DNA of 64,000 nt, from positions 4,381,001-4,445,000 of the forward strand of contig NZ_JAUSZK010000001.1 of NCBI RefSeq assembly GCF_030817495.1, read 5' to 3'. This document shows, piece by piece, positions 33,972-42,848 of the stretch (the stretch's first letter is position 1; every line of letters starts with the position of its first letter). Source of the DNA: Streptomyces sp. V3I7. Its GTDB lineage: Bacteria; Actinomycetota; Actinomycetes; Streptomycetales; Streptomycetaceae. Below the pieces are notes generated by a model, which was not told the origin of the DNA, did not search any database, and worked only from the letters and a program-made list of their open reading frames with translations. A program made the position numbers and the translations under genes.

Positions 33972-35051
33972 ATGGCCGACACCTCGCTTGACCTCACGCT
34001 GGACGCCGCCGCGCTCACCGCGCGGCTCGTCGACCTCCCCTCGGAGAGCGGCACGGAGAAGCCCCTCGCCGACGCGATCGAGGCCGCCCTGCGCGCCCTG
34101 CCGCACCTGACGGTCGACCGGTACGGCAACAACGTGATCGCCCGGACGAACCTGGGCCGGCCCGAGCGCGTGATCCTGGCCGGCCACATCGACACCGTGC
34201 CGATCGCGGACAATCTCCCCTCGCGCCTCGACGAGGACGGGGTCCTGTGGGGCTGCGGCACCTGCGACATGAAGGCCGGGGTGGCGGTGCAGCTGCGCAT
34301 CGCGGCCACCGTGCCCGAGCCCAACCGCGACCTGACCTTCGTCTTCTATGACAACGAGGAGGTCGCCGCCGAGCTGAACGGACTCAAGCACGTCGCCGAG
34401 GCCCATCCCGAGTGGCTCCAGGGCGACTTCGCGGTGCTGCTGGAGCCTTCCGACGGCGAGGTCGAGGGCGGCTGCCAGGGCACCCTGCGGGTCCTGCTGA
34501 AGACCAAGGGCGAGCGGGCCCACTCGGCGCGCGGCTGGCTGGGCGCCAACGCGATCCACGCCGCCGCCCCGATCCTGGCCCGCCTGGCGTCGTACGAGCC
34601 GCGCTACCCGGTGATCGACGGCCTGGAGTACCGCGAGGGCCTGAACGCCGTGGGCATCTCCGGCGGGGTGGCGGGCAACGTGATCCCCGACGAGTGCGTC
34701 GTCACGGTCAACTTCCGCTACGCGCCCGACCGTACGGAGGAGGAGGCGCTCGCCCACGTCCGCGAGGTCTTCGCGGACTGCGGCGTGGAGGAGATCGTCG
34801 TCGACGACCACAGCGGCGGCGCGCTGCCCGGACTGTCCCACCCCGCCGCCGCGGCCTTCATCGAGGCGGTCGGTGGCGCCCCGCGCCCCAAGTACGGCTG
34901 GACGGACGTCTCCCGCTTCTCCGCCCTCGGCGTCCCGGCGGTCAACTACGGCCCCGGCAACCCGCACTTGGCCCACAAGCGTGACGAACGGGTCGACACG
35001 GGGAAGATCCTCGCCGGAGAGGCCCGGCTGCGCGCGTGGCTGACGAGCTGA
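33972..35051 (+). CDS. dapE: Succinyl-diaminopimelate desuccinylase
   Basis: M20 metallopeptidase-family amidohydrolase, 359 aa. Metal ligands are in AGHIDTVP near residue 75, GTCDMK near 98 and YDNEEV near 128. A dimerisation domain follows (about 175-290), and the terminal [13 protein letters not shown] supplies the last His. It makes LL-diaminopimelate for lysine and the cell wall, following the DapC step encoded upstream. It is divergent from the lysozyme-like gene. Confidence 0.96.
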   Translation: MADTSLDLTLDAAALTARLVDLPSESGTEKPLADAIEAALRALPHLTVDRYGNNVIARTNLGRPERVILAGHIDTVPIADNLPSRLDEDGVLWGCGTCDMKAGVAVQLRIAATVPEPNRDLTFVFYDNEEVAAELNGLKHVAEAHPEWLQGDFAVLLEPSDGEVEGGCQGTLRVLLKTKGERAHSARGWLGANAIHAAAPILARLASYEPRYPVIDGLEYREGLNAVGISGGVAGNVIPDECVVTVNFRYAPDRTEEEALAHVREVFADCGVEEIVVDDHSGGALPGLSHPAAAAFIEAVGGAPRPKYGWTDVSRFSALGVPAVNYGPGNPHLAHKRDERVDTGKILAGEARLRAWLTS

Positions 35052-35251
35052 CCCGGGCGCGTCGATGCACGGACGCGACGGCGCCGTGCCCGGATGCGAC
35101 GGCGCGCGGACGCGACGGCGCCGCGTGGCGGACATACGCACGTCCCCCGTCCGTCACACGCATCGATCTACGCTGAGCTGGAACGTCTCGCCCGCCCGGG
35201 CCCCGGTCCGGGCGGGGGAGGTCCCGATCCCCGATCGCGGAGGGAGCGCAC

Positions 35252-36010
35252 ATGGCTACTGGCAACCCCGAGGGCAAGAAGAAGCCACCGGAGGAGCAGC
35301 GCCTGGGACCGGTCCTCCGACGGCGCGCGCAGGTGACTCCGGGCACCACGGACCAGCGGCTGCTGGACGAGCGTGCTCCCTCCGACTGGGTCCACACCGA
35401 CCCCTGGCGGGTCCTGCGCATCCAGTCGGAGTTCATCGAGGGCTTCGGCACGCTGGCCGAACTGCCGCCCGCGATCAGCGTGTTCGGCTCCTCGCGTACG
35501 CTCGTGGGCTCGCCCGAGTACGAGACCGGGGTGCGGCTGGGCCGGGCGCTGGTCGAGGCGGGCTGGGCCGTGATCACCGGCGGCGGCCCCGGCGCCATGG
35601 AGGCCGCCAACAAGGGCGCCCTGGAGGCGGGCGGCATCTCGGTGGGCCTCGGCATCGAGCTGCCCTTCGAGCAGGGGCTGAACCCCCACGTCGACATCGG
35701 CCTGAACTTCCGCTACTTCTTCGTCCGCAAGATGATGTTCGTGAAGTACGCGCAGGGCTTCGTGGTCCTGCCCGGCGGCCTCGGCACGCTGGACGAACTC
35801 TTCGAGGCCCTCACCCTGGTCCAGACCGAGAAGGTCACCCGCTTCCCCATCGTGCTGTTCGGCACCGAGTACTGGGGTGGCTTGGTCGACTGGCTGCGCA
35901 ACACCCTGGTCGCCCAGGGCAAGGCCTCCGAGAAGGACCTGCTGCTGTTCCACGTGACGGACGACGTGGACGAGGCGGTCGCCCTGGTGTCGAAGGAAGC
36001 CGCCCGCTAG
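35252..36010 (+). CDS. LOG family protein (TIGR00730)
   Basis: 252 aa with the Rossmann-like LOG/lysine-decarboxylase-like fold: ISVFGSSRT near residue 75, ITGGGPGAMEAAN near 108 and the diagnostic PGGLGTLDE near 173. Related enzymes are nucleotide 5'-monophosphate phosphoribohydrolases that release cytokinin-like bases. The gene directly follows dapE, the same order as Rv1202-Rv1205 in M. tuberculosis. The N-terminal 50 residues are charged and specific to Actinobacteria. Confidence 0.92.
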   Translation: MATGNPEGKKKPPEEQRLGPVLRRRAQVTPGTTDQRLLDERAPSDWVHTDPWRVLRIQSEFIEGFGTLAELPPAISVFGSSRTLVGSPEYETGVRLGRALVEAGWAVITGGGPGAMEAANKGALEAGGISVGLGIELPFEQGLNPHVDIGLNFRYFFVRKMMFVKYAQGFVVLPGGLGTLDELFEALTLVQTEKVTRFPIVLFGTEYWGGLVDWLRNTLVAQGKASEKDLLLFHVTDDVDEAVALVSKEAAR

Positions 36011-36080
36011 GGGCGTGCGTCGTGCACGCGGGTCCGCGTCCGGGAGACCGGGCGCGGGCCCGCGCGCAGCTACCGCTGCC

Positions 36081-36941
36081 TCACGCCAGGCCGCGGCGGG
36101 CCACCGCCGGCGGCCGGTGGCCCGCGATGGACGCCACCATGTCCAGGACCTGGCGGGTCTCCGCGACCTCGTGGACGCGGTAGACCTGCGCCCCCAGCCA
36201 CGCCGACACCGCGGTCGTCGCCAGCGTTCCGATCACCCGCTCCTTCACGGGGCGGTCCAGCGTCTCGCCGACGAAGTCCTTGTTGGACAGCGACACCAGC
36301 ACCGGCCAGCCGGTCGCCACCATCTCGTCCAGCCTGCGGGTCGCCTCCAGGCTGTGCCGCGTGTTCTTCCCGAAGTCGTGCCCGGGGTCGATCAGCACCG
36401 ACTCCCGCGGCACGCCGAGCGCGACCGCCCGCTCGGCCAGGCCCACGGTCACGTCGAGGATGTCGGCCATGACGTCGTCGTACGTCGTCCGGTGCGGCCG
36501 GGTCCGCGGCTCCACGCCGCCCGCGTGCGTGCAGACGAGGCCCACCTGGTGGCGGGCGGCGACCTCCGCGAGGCCCGGGTCGACGCCGCCCCAGGCGTCG
36601 TTCAGCAGGTCGGCGCCGGCCTCGCACACGGCCTCGCCGACCTCGGCCCGCCAGGTGTCCACGCTGATGATCACGTCGGGGAAGCGCCGCCGGACCTCGG
36701 CCACGAAGCCGACGGTGCGGCGCGCCTCCTCCTCGGCGGTGACCTCCTCGCCGGGGCCCGCCTTCACCCCGCCGATGTCGATGATCGCGGCGCCCTCGGT
36801 CACCGCCTGCTCCACGCGCGCGAGCGCCGGCTCGTCGCGGAAGGTGGCTCCCTGGTCGTAGAAGGAGTCCGGGGTCCGGTTGACGATCGCCATGATCACC
36901 GGCTCGTGCGGCTCGAATTCCCGCCTGCCCAGCCTGAGCAT
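36081..36941 (-). CDS. Dihydropteroate synthase-family protein (FolP2-like)
   Basis: 286-aa TIM barrel of the DHPS family: IMAIVNRTPDSFYDQG near residue 17, DIGGVKAGPGEEV near 56, SVDTWRAEV near 95, NDAWGG near 115 and DPGHDFGKN near 192. The order with LOG, DivIVA-like and 3-methyladenine glycosylase genes matches mycobacterial folP2, a paralogue not shown to be a true DHPS. The pterin/pABA loops (VNRTPDSF) resemble but are not identical to those of canonical FolP. Function should be treated as DHPS-like. Confidence 0.88.
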   Translation of the reverse strand: MLRLGRREFEPHEPVIMAIVNRTPDSFYDQGATFRDEPALARVEQAVTEGAAIIDIGGVKAGPGEEVTAEEEARRTVGFVAEVRRRFPDVIISVDTWRAEVGEAVCEAGADLLNDAWGGVDPGLAEVAARHQVGLVCTHAGGVEPRTRPHRTTYDDVMADILDVTVGLAERAVALGVPRESVLIDPGHDFGKNTRHSLEATRRLDEMVATGWPVLVSLSNKDFVGETLDRPVKERVIGTLATTAVSAWLGAQVYRVHEVAETRQVLDMVASIAGHRPPAVARRGLA

Positions 36942-37081
36942 CCCCTGTGACCTCTTCCTCGTGCGTCGTTCGTCGCGGCTTACGGTTGCCTGCGACTCCG
37001 ACTGTCAGCCTCGCATGGCACGATCGGAGCCTGACACATTCGACAATGAGCACAACGAGCATTGAGCGTGGGGGCCCAGCG

Positions 37082-37432
37082 ATGGTGATGTTCTTTTTCC
37101 TGGTCGTCGCGCTCGCCGTGGTGGTCGCCGCGGTGACACTCGCCGTGGTGGGCGGCGGCGAGAGCGGTCCGCTGCCGGAGGCGGTGCCGGAGCGGCTCCA
37201 TGGTCCGCTGCCGCCGGACCGGCCGGTGGGCCGGGCGGACGTGGAGAGCCTCCGCTTCCCGCTCGCCGCGCGCGGCTACCGCATGGCGGACGTGGACGAC
37301 GCCCTCGGCCGCCTCGGCGCCGAACTGGCCGAGCGGGACGCCCGGATCGCCGACCTGGAGGCGGCGCTGGCCGGAGCCCGGGACGCCTCACAGGGCCGGC
37401 CGGGCAAGCCCGCGCAGGAGGACGAGCAGTGA
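37082..37432 (+). CDS. DivIVA-domain membrane protein
   Basis: 116 aa from ATG 37082. One N-terminal membrane helix (MFFFLVVALAVVVAAVTLAVV) is followed by a short linker. Then comes a DivIVA-type motif FPLAARGYRMADVDDAL (about residues 60-76) and a coiled coil. DivIVA-like modules recognise curved or growing membrane sites. It overlaps the next gene by 4 bp and matches Rv1209 in position. Confidence 0.85.
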   Translation: MVMFFFLVVALAVVVAAVTLAVVGGGESGPLPEAVPERLHGPLPPDRPVGRADVESLRFPLAARGYRMADVDDALGRLGAELAERDARIADLEAALAGARDASQGRPGKPAQEDEQ

Positions 37433-38025
37433 GCGTGGAACGACCCCGCGCGGCCGTGGCCGGGGCGGACGGCGCGCTGCGCTGCCCCTGGGCGCTGTCC
37501 ACCGAGGACTACGTGGCGTACCACGACGAGGAGTGGGGCCGCCCCGTCCACGGCGACGACGCCCTCTTCGAGCGCCTCAGCCTGGAGGCCTTCCAGTCGG
37601 GCCTGTCCTGGATCACGATCCTGCGCCGCCGGCCCGGCTTCCGCGCGGCCTTCGCCGGGTTCCGGATCGCCGAGGTCGCGGAGTTCACCGACGCCGACCG
37701 CGAGCGGCTGCTCGCCGACCCCGGCATCATCCGCAACCGCGCGAAGATCGACGCCACGCTCGCCAACGCGCGCGTGCTGGCCGACTGGTCCCCGGACGAC
37801 CTGGACACCCTGATCTGGTCCCACGCGCCGGCCTCGCTCCCGGCCCCGAAGAGCCTCGACGACGTCGCGGCGGTCACCTCCGAGTCCACGGCCCTCTCCA
37901 AGGCCCTCAAGAAAAAGGGCCTCCGCTTCGTAGGCCCCACCACGGCCTACGCCCTCATGCAGGCATGCGGCCTGGTCAACGACCACCTGGCAGACTGCAC
38001 GGCCCGCGAGAACGGGGCCAGCTGA
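37429..38025 (+). CDS. tag: DNA-3-methyladenine glycosylase I
   Basis: 198 aa, GTG start overlapping the DivIVA-like gene (GTGA). TAG family hallmarks: RCPWA near residue 19, YHDEEWGRP near 31, LSLEAFQSGLSW near 50 and NRAKIDA near 103. The C-terminal RFVGPTTAYALMQACGLVNDH supplies the zinc-binding His and Cys. It excises 3-methyladenine from alkylated DNA. Confidence 0.95.
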   Translation: MSVERPRAAVAGADGALRCPWALSTEDYVAYHDEEWGRPVHGDDALFERLSLEAFQSGLSWITILRRRPGFRAAFAGFRIAEVAEFTDADRERLLADPGIIRNRAKIDATLANARVLADWSPDDLDTLIWSHAPASLPAPKSLDDVAAVTSESTALSKALKKKGLRFVGPTTAYALMQACGLVNDHLADCTARENGAS

Positions 38026-38482
38026 GCGGTTTGTACGTTCAGGGTGCCGGTTCGGTGGGCGCGGGGCGGGGGCCGGCGGGGCCGGGCCCCGATTAGTCGG
38101 CGGTTGCGGGGCAGATGGCCGGACTGGCCGGACTGGCTGGCACGGCACGGGTGAAAGAAGCCCCTGTGTCTGGTGGCGAAGGGCCGTCGGGGCTGCGGGG
38201 CCGCCGTTCGGGTGGGCGTCGAGCCGTGGGGCCATCGGGCTGGTCCCCCTTGATCCGGCGGTTGCGGGTCGGCGGCTGCGCCCTCGGTCGGCCGTCCGGC
38301 CCCGCAGATGGCGGGACTCGCCGGCACGGCGTTGGCGAAGAAAGCCCCTCTGCACGCGTGCTGAGGGCGAGCCAGGGCCCGCGGGGGCCTGGGCCGCTCG
38401 CCCGGCGAGGGCAGAGACGCCCCGCGGGGGCCGGGGCCGCTCGCCCGGGGCGTCGAGGCGCCTCCGCTCCCCGGAAGTGAGA
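38026..38482. repeat. Repeat-rich noncoding region
   Basis: About 460 bp with no credible gene. A roughly 55-bp imperfect direct repeat (GCAGATGGC.GGACT.GCCGG...GAA(A)GAAGCCCCT) occurs at about 38112-38165 and 38305-38350. A GC-rich 30-bp unit (CCGCGGGGGCC.GGGCCGCTCGCCCGG) occurs at about 38378-38405 and 38421-38449. It looks like decayed or expanded repeat DNA. Confidence 0.55.
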
Positions 38483-38515
38483 AGCGCCGGGCTTGCTGAG
38501 AGCTCGCCCGGCGCT
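38483..38515 (-). terminator. Terminator after the enoyl-CoA hydratase gene
   Basis: AGCGCCGGGC (38483-38492) pairs with GCCCGGCGCT (38506-38515), 12 bp past the stop of the minus-strand gene. Confidence 0.8.
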
Positions 38516-38526
38516 GCTCGGAGGGG

Positions 38527-39330
38527 TCAGCGGCCCAGGTACTTCGGCTTTTCCTTGTTGACGAAGGCCTGGACCGCGATGGCATGGTCCTCGGACTGGC
38601 CCGCCCGAGCCTGGAGTTCGTCCTCCTTCTCCAGGGTCTCGGTGAGGGAGTGGGTGAGGCCGTAGGCCACCGATTCCTTCAGGGCGGCGTACGCCACCGT
38701 CGGGCCCTGGGCGAGCTTGCGGGCGATCTTCTCCGCCTCCGTGCGCAGGTCGGTCGAGGGCACCACGCGCTGGGCGATCCCGAGGTCGTACGCCTCCTGG
38801 GCGCTGATGGTGCGCGGGAAGAGCAGCAGGTCGGTGGCGCGGGCCGGGCCGATGATCCGGGGCAGCGTCCACGAGATGCCGGAGTCGGCGGTCAGGGCGA
38901 CCCCCGCGAACGACGTGTTGAAGGACGCCGTGTCCGCCACCACCCGGTAGTCCGCCGCGAGCGCGAAGCCGAAGCCCGCCCCGGCCGCGACGCCGTTCAC
39001 CGCGGCGACGACCGGCTTCGGCGCCCCGACGAGGGCCCGGGCGATCGGGTTGTAGTGCTCGCTGACCGTGCTCATCGTCTGTCCGGAGCCCGACTCCCGG
39101 TCGGCCGCCAGCAGCCCGATGTGCTCCTTGAGGTCCTGGCCCACGCAGAACGCCCGGTCCCCGGCCGCCGTCAGCAGGATCGCCCGCACCGCGTCGTCGG
39201 TGGCGGCGGCCTCGGCGGCCTCCCGGAGGGCGACCTTCGTCGCGATGTTCAGCGCGTTCATCGCCTCGGGGCGGTTCAACGTGATCGTCGCGAGCCCGTC
39301 GCTCACCTCGTAGAGCACGGTGTCGGCCAT
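38527..39330 (-). CDS. Enoyl-CoA hydratase/isomerase, PaaG-like
   Basis: 267-aa crotonase-fold enzyme. Oxyanion-hole segments DRAFCVGQDLKEH near residue 60 and NGVAAGAGFGFALAADYR near 120 are present. The segment TADSGISWTLPRIIG near 145 has the DSG acid typical of isomerases and PaaG rather than the two glutamates of classic hydratases. It therefore more likely acts on 1,2-epoxyphenylacetyl-CoA or shifts a double bond than hydrates. ATG at 39330. A perfect inverted repeat 26 bp upstream suggests TetR-type control. Confidence 0.88.
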   Translation of the reverse strand: MADTVLYEVSDGLATITLNRPEAMNALNIATKVALREAAEAAATDDAVRAILLTAAGDRAFCVGQDLKEHIGLLAADRESGSGQTMSTVSEHYNPIARALVGAPKPVVAAVNGVAAGAGFGFALAADYRVVADTASFNTSFAGVALTADSGISWTLPRIIGPARATDLLLFPRTISAQEAYDLGIAQRVVPSTDLRTEAEKIARKLAQGPTVAYAALKESVAYGLTHSLTETLEKEDELQARAGQSEDHAIAVQAFVNKEKPKYLGR

Positions 39331-39356
39331 GGCGCGTCCCTCCGGTTCACAGCTCT

Positions 39357-39376
39357 GACGTACCGCTCGGTACGTC
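39357..39376 (-). promoter_or_regulatory. Perfect inverted repeat, probable TetR-type operator
   Basis: GACGTACCG-CT-CGGTACGTC, 9-bp arms around 2 nt, 26 bp before the ATG of the PaaG-like gene. The ACCG-nn-CGGT core is typical of operators of TetR repressors of aromatic or fatty acid catabolism. Confidence 0.6.
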
Positions 39377-39559
39377 GTTGTCTGAGGACAGCATGGCGGA
39401 GATCCCCGCCCCTGGGCCGACCCCTTCATGTGACCTGCGTCAAACAAATCCCGCACGGATCGGCTCCAGGGGCGTGCGCGCGGTCGCGCAGTATCGCAGT
39501 CACATCCCCGAATTGAGTGGTTTTGCTCGCGCGCGTTGCGCAAGCGATGCCGACTGATG

Positions 39560-39590
39560 TTGGTCATCGGGTCCTGGGATGCGGGATAAT
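39560..39590 (+). promoter_or_regulatory. Possible vegetative promoter for the DUF3117 gene
   Basis: TTGGTC (39560-39565) and GATAAT (39585-39590) with 19 bp between, in the 373-bp gap between divergent genes and about 110 bp before the ATG. Confidence 0.4.
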
Positions 39591-39703
39591 GGCCTGGAAG
39601 CAATGTGTTCGATGCCGGTGTCGTGTGTCCGTCTCACGGACAGCGGGTGCCCTTTCCCGGGCCGTCGGCAGACGATGAGCTGGTTTCAGGAAGGGGAACG
39701 AGC

Positions 39704-39871
39704 ATGGCGGCCATGAAGCCGCGGACGGGCGACGGCCCGCTCGAGGTGACCAAGGAGGGGCGGGGCATCGTCATGCGCGTTCCGCTCGAAGGCGGCGGTC
39801 GACTCGTCGTCGAGCTGACCCCGGACGAGGCCGAAGCGCTCGGCGACGCCCTCAAGAAGGTCGTCGTCTGA
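39704..39871 (+). CDS. DUF3117 protein (55 aa)
   Basis: 55-residue actinobacterial DUF3117 protein starting MAAMKPRTGDGPLEVTKEGR and ending ALGDALKKVVV. The ATG at 39704 follows AAGGGG; the in-frame leader upstream is not conserved. It is very highly conserved across Actinobacteria (Rv1211 in M. tuberculosis) and of unknown role. It sits alone between terminator signals. Confidence 0.95.
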   Translation: MAAMKPRTGDGPLEVTKEGRGIVMRVPLEGGGRLVVELTPDEAEALGDALKKVVV

Positions 39872-39892
39872 CGCGCGGGCGACCAGCCTTTC

Positions 39893-39938
39893 GGCTGCCC
39901 CGGCACCATGAGTCATCGGTGCCGGGGCAGCCGCGTTT
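39893..39938 (+). terminator. Strong bidirectional terminator
   Basis: GGCTGCCCCGGCACC (39893-39907) pairs with GGTGCCGGGGCAGCC (39918-39932), followed by GCGTTT, between convergent genes. Confidence 0.9.
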
Positions 39939-40000
39939 CCGGCGCGGGTAGTCCGTGAGCCGGGCCGTCGGTCGGGCCGCCGGCCCGGCGCCATGTCACG

Positions 40001-40642
40001 TCAGCGCTTGACGGCGCACAGCAGCCCGTCGCCCACCGGCAGCAGCGACGGCATCAGCTCGTCGCTCTCCCGCACCGTGCGCAGCAGCTCCCGCACCCGC
40101 AGCACCTCGGTCGGCTGCGGCCCCGAGTCCACGGTCCGGCCGTTGGTGAAGACGCCCTCGAAGACCACCAGGCCGCCCGGTCGCAGCAGGCGCAACGATT
40201 CAGCTAGATAGTCGGGGTACTCCAGCCGGTCGCCGTCGCAGAAGACGAGGTCGTAACCGGCGTCCGCGAGCCGGGGCAGCACGTCCAGGGCGCGCCCCGG
40301 GATGAAACGGGCCCGGTTGCTGGCGAAGCCGCAGGCCCGGAAGGCCTGCCGGGCGAACTGCTGGTGCTCCGGCTCGGGGTCCACGGTGGTCAGCACGCCG
40401 TCCGGACGCATCCCGCACAGCAGATGCAGCCCCGACACGCCGCAACCGGTACCGATCTCCGCCACCGCCTTCGCGTCCACGGTCGCGGCGAGCAACCCGA
40501 GCGCGGCGCCCGTGCTGGGCGACACCGAGCGCAGCCCTGCCTCCCGGGCCCGGTCGCGGGCCCAGTGCAGCGCCTCGTCCTCGGCGACATAGGCGTCGGC
40601 GAACGCCCAGCTCGTCTGCCGGTTGGCGGTAATGACCCTCTC
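40001..40642 (-). CDS. O-methyltransferase family 3 protein (start uncertain)
   Basis: SAM-dependent catechol-type O-methyltransferase family: AEIGTGCGVSGLHLL is the SAM-binding loop, LTTVDPEPEHQQFARQAF follows, and DLVFCDGDRLEYPDYL carries metal-ligand-type acids. The protein ends DGLLCAVKR. Family similarity begins near ITANRQTSWAFADAYV. No ATG, GTG or TTG lies in frame there: the nearest ATG (40816) would add a low-complexity leader running across the sigma-factor promoter. I place the start near the ATT at about 40640 preceded by GGGAGAGG, or at an upstream CTG. It is divergent from the ECF sigma gene. Confidence 0.85.
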   Translation of the reverse strand, partial: ERVITANRQTSWAFADAYVAEDEALHWARDRAREAGLRSVSPSTGAALGLLAATVDAKAVAEIGTGCGVSGLHLLCGMRPDGVLTTVDPEPEHQQFARQAFRACGFASNRARFIPGRALDVLPRLADAGYDLVFCDGDRLEYPDYLAESLRLLRPGGLVVFEGVFTNGRTVDSGPQPTEVLRVRELLRTVRESDELMPSLLPVGDGLLCAVKR

Positions 40643-40684
40643 CCGTCCCCTGATTGCCTCGGCGTGACTGTATCCGTTGGCCTC

Positions 40685-40711
40685 GGGAACCCGCAGATGG
40701 GACCGGGCGTT
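40685..40711 (+). promoter_or_regulatory. ECF-type promoter of the sigma factor gene
   Basis: GGGAAC (40685-40690) and CGTT (40708-40711) with a 17-nt spacer fit the GGAAC/CGTT consensus of SigE/ECF group sigma factors. It lies about 150 bp before the proposed ATG at 40861, consistent with autoregulation. Confidence 0.65.
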
Positions 40712-40860
40712 TAGAGGGTTGGAGGAGATACAGGGGACGCGACGGGGGGTAAGAGGTGGGACAGGACGCGGAGCAAGTGCTGACGCAGACGCACCAGCCG
40801 GGCGCGCCCGGATCAAATTCTGGTAAAACCGCTTATCCGGAGCTAACGGACGAGGTGGCT

Positions 40861-41649
40861 ATGGTAGGGGCTCCACTGGACACCACCAGAGCCGACAGGG
40901 GAGGTGCGGCTGCGCCCGTGGGCCGAGGAGGAGTGCTACGGCGCTTCCTCGGATCGCCGGGCAGGCCGAAATCCGTGAACGACACCGCTGACCACAGCCA
41001 CGCCACCGCCGACGCCGACGTCGCCCAGACCGCGACCTTCGCCAGCGACGCCGATGCCCAGGCGTGGACTCCGCCCTCCTGGGAGGAGATCGTCAGCACG
41101 CACAGTGGCCGCGTCTACCGCCTGGCCTACCGCCTCACGGGCAACCAGCACGACGCCGAGGACCTCACCCAGGAGGTCTTCGTCCGCGTCTTCCGCTCCC
41201 TGTCGACCTACACGCCGGGCACCTTCGAGGGCTGGCTGCACCGCATCACCACGAACCTCTTCCTGGACATGGTCCGGCGCAAGCAGCGCATCCGCTTCGA
41301 CGCCCTCGGCGAGGACGCGGCGGAGCGGCTGCCGAGCCGTGAGCCCACCCCGCAGCAGGTCCTCAACGACGCGCACTTCGACGCCGACGTCCAGCAGGCC
41401 CTCGACACCCTCGCGCCCGAGTTCCGCGCCGCCGTCGTCCTGTGCGACATCGAGGGACTGTCGTACGAGGAGATCGCCGCGACCCTCGGCGTGAAGCTCG
41501 GCACGGTCCGCTCCCGCATCCATCGTGGCCGCTCCCAGCTCCGCAAGGCGCTCGCGCACCGTTCGCCCCAGGCCCGGGCCGCCGAGCGGCGCTCCCGCTC
41601 CTTCGTGCCCCGCGTGCCCGTCCTGGGAGGAGGGGGCGCGCCCGCGTGA
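40861..41649 (+). CDS. ECF sigma factor (mycobacterial SigE-like)
   Basis: 262 aa from ATG 40861 (GAGG upstream); GTG 40756 would give 297 aa. Sigma-70 region 2 lies at about residues 85-150 ([30 protein letters not shown], then [20 protein letters not shown]). Region 4 lies at about 180-235 ([30 protein letters not shown]). It directs transcription of envelope-stress genes in relatives. The gene is translationally coupled to an anti-sigma gene. The order OMT, sigma, anti-sigma, tatB matches Rv1220c-Rv1224. It is not the Streptomyces gene usually called sigE. Confidence 0.94.
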   Translation: MVGAPLDTTRADRGGAAAPVGRGGVLRRFLGSPGRPKSVNDTADHSHATADADVAQTATFASDADAQAWTPPSWEEIVSTHSGRVYRLAYRLTGNQHDAEDLTQEVFVRVFRSLSTYTPGTFEGWLHRITTNLFLDMVRRKQRIRFDALGEDAAERLPSREPTPQQVLNDAHFDADVQQALDTLAPEFRAAVVLCDIEGLSYEEIAATLGVKLGTVRSRIHRGRSQLRKALAHRSPQARAAERRSRSFVPRVPVLGGGGAPA

Positions 41650-42581
41650 GTGGATCATGGCCGAAGCCTGCGCTGGGACACCTCGCAGAGCAGCACCTGG
41701 GAGACCGGCTCTCCGCGCTCATCGACGGAGAGCTCGGTCATGACGCCCGCGACCGCGTGCTGGCCCATCTGGCCACCTGCGCCAAGTGCAGGGCGGAGGC
41801 GGACGCACAGCGCCGTCTGAAGAACGTCTTCGCGGAGGCGGCACCCCCGCCGCCCTCCGAGAGCTTCCTCGCCCGCCTCCAGGGCCTGCCCGGCGGCGGC
41901 TCGGGCGAGCCGGGCGGCGGCTCGCCGCTGGGCGGTGCCGCGTTCTCCGACCGGCTCTCCGGGCCGGGCACCGGCGTCTTCGGCGTGGGCCGGGAGGACC
42001 GCTTCGAGTTCGGCTACGTCCCCGCCCGCCCGCACGACCCCGCCGCCGACCGCGGTTTCCGTATCCACCCCGTCGGACGCCCGGACGCCGACCGCCCCGC
42101 CTCGCGCGGGATGCGGTTCGCCTTCGTCGCCGCCGGCGCGGTGTCGCTGGCCGCGGTCGCCCTCGGCGGCGTGACCGCCGGCCTGCCCGGCGCCGCCGGG
42201 ACGGACGCCCGCGGCGGCACCGGCGCGGAGAGCAACATGACCCCGGCGCGTACGACCGGCTCCGGCGGGGCGGCCACTCCCGACGCGCAGCGCCGCCGCT
42301 CGGCCGCGCCGCTGCTCGCCCAGAGCACCGCGTTCGCGGCGACCCCGGCGCCGCCGACCCTGATGTCGGCGCCACTGCTGCCCGGGATCACGGGCCCCTT
42401 CGGGCAGCGCCAGGACGTAGTGAACCCCCCGACCGCGCCCGGCGCGGCCGTCACGTCCCCGCTCATACGCCCGCTCAGCACCCCTCCGCCGGTCATCCTC
42501 ACCTCGTGGCCCGCGGCCACCGAGTCCGCCACGGCCGGCCTGCTCTCCGCGCCCGCGACCGGCACGACGTCCTCTCCCTGA
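41646..42581 (+). CDS. Zinc-binding anti-sigma factor (RseA-like)
   Basis: 311 aa, GTG start overlapping the sigma gene (GTGA). The N-terminal ZAS domain (about residues 10-55) has [17 protein letters not shown] and the HLATCAKC motif (H-x3-C-x2-C), which binds zinc and the cognate sigma factor. A central Gly/Pro linker is followed by one membrane helix ([19 protein letters not shown], about 158-176). The C-terminal outer part is an Ala/Pro/Thr-rich disordered tail. The tail is long for the family, and no htrA-type protease gene follows. Confidence 0.93.
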   Translation: MSGSWPKPALGHLAEQHLGDRLSALIDGELGHDARDRVLAHLATCAKCRAEADAQRRLKNVFAEAAPPPPSESFLARLQGLPGGGSGEPGGGSPLGGAAFSDRLSGPGTGVFGVGREDRFEFGYVPARPHDPAADRGFRIHPVGRPDADRPASRGMRFAFVAAGAVSLAAVALGGVTAGLPGAAGTDARGGTGAESNMTPARTTGSGGAATPDAQRRRSAAPLLAQSTAFAATPAPPTLMSAPLLPGITGPFGQRQDVVNPPTAPGAAVTSPLIRPLSTPPPVILTSWPAATESATAGLLSAPATGTTSSP

Positions 42582-42848
42582 CCCGCCGCGCAGCACGCCG
42601 GCCCCGGCCCCAGGGACCGCGGCCGGCGCGGCGCAGGGCAACCCCGCAGGTCAGGGCGATCGCCCGCGGCCCCGTAAGGCAAACAACGCGGAAAGCCCGA
42701 GCCCGCACGCCCGAGGAGCGCCCGGCACAGTACCGGTCGGCCAGGTGTGCCGGGTACCGTGGACCCGGCCCGGACCACGGCAGACCCCGCGACACAGACC
42801 GCCGAGGGGCTGAGGGCCGAGGGCCGAGGACATCGCAAGGAGCTTCAG

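Noticed and set aside
40756..40860. Sigma factor starting at GTG 40756
   Set aside because: The extra 35 residues are non-conserved in character, and the ATG at 40861 has a better-placed GAGG site; the longer form cannot be fully excluded.
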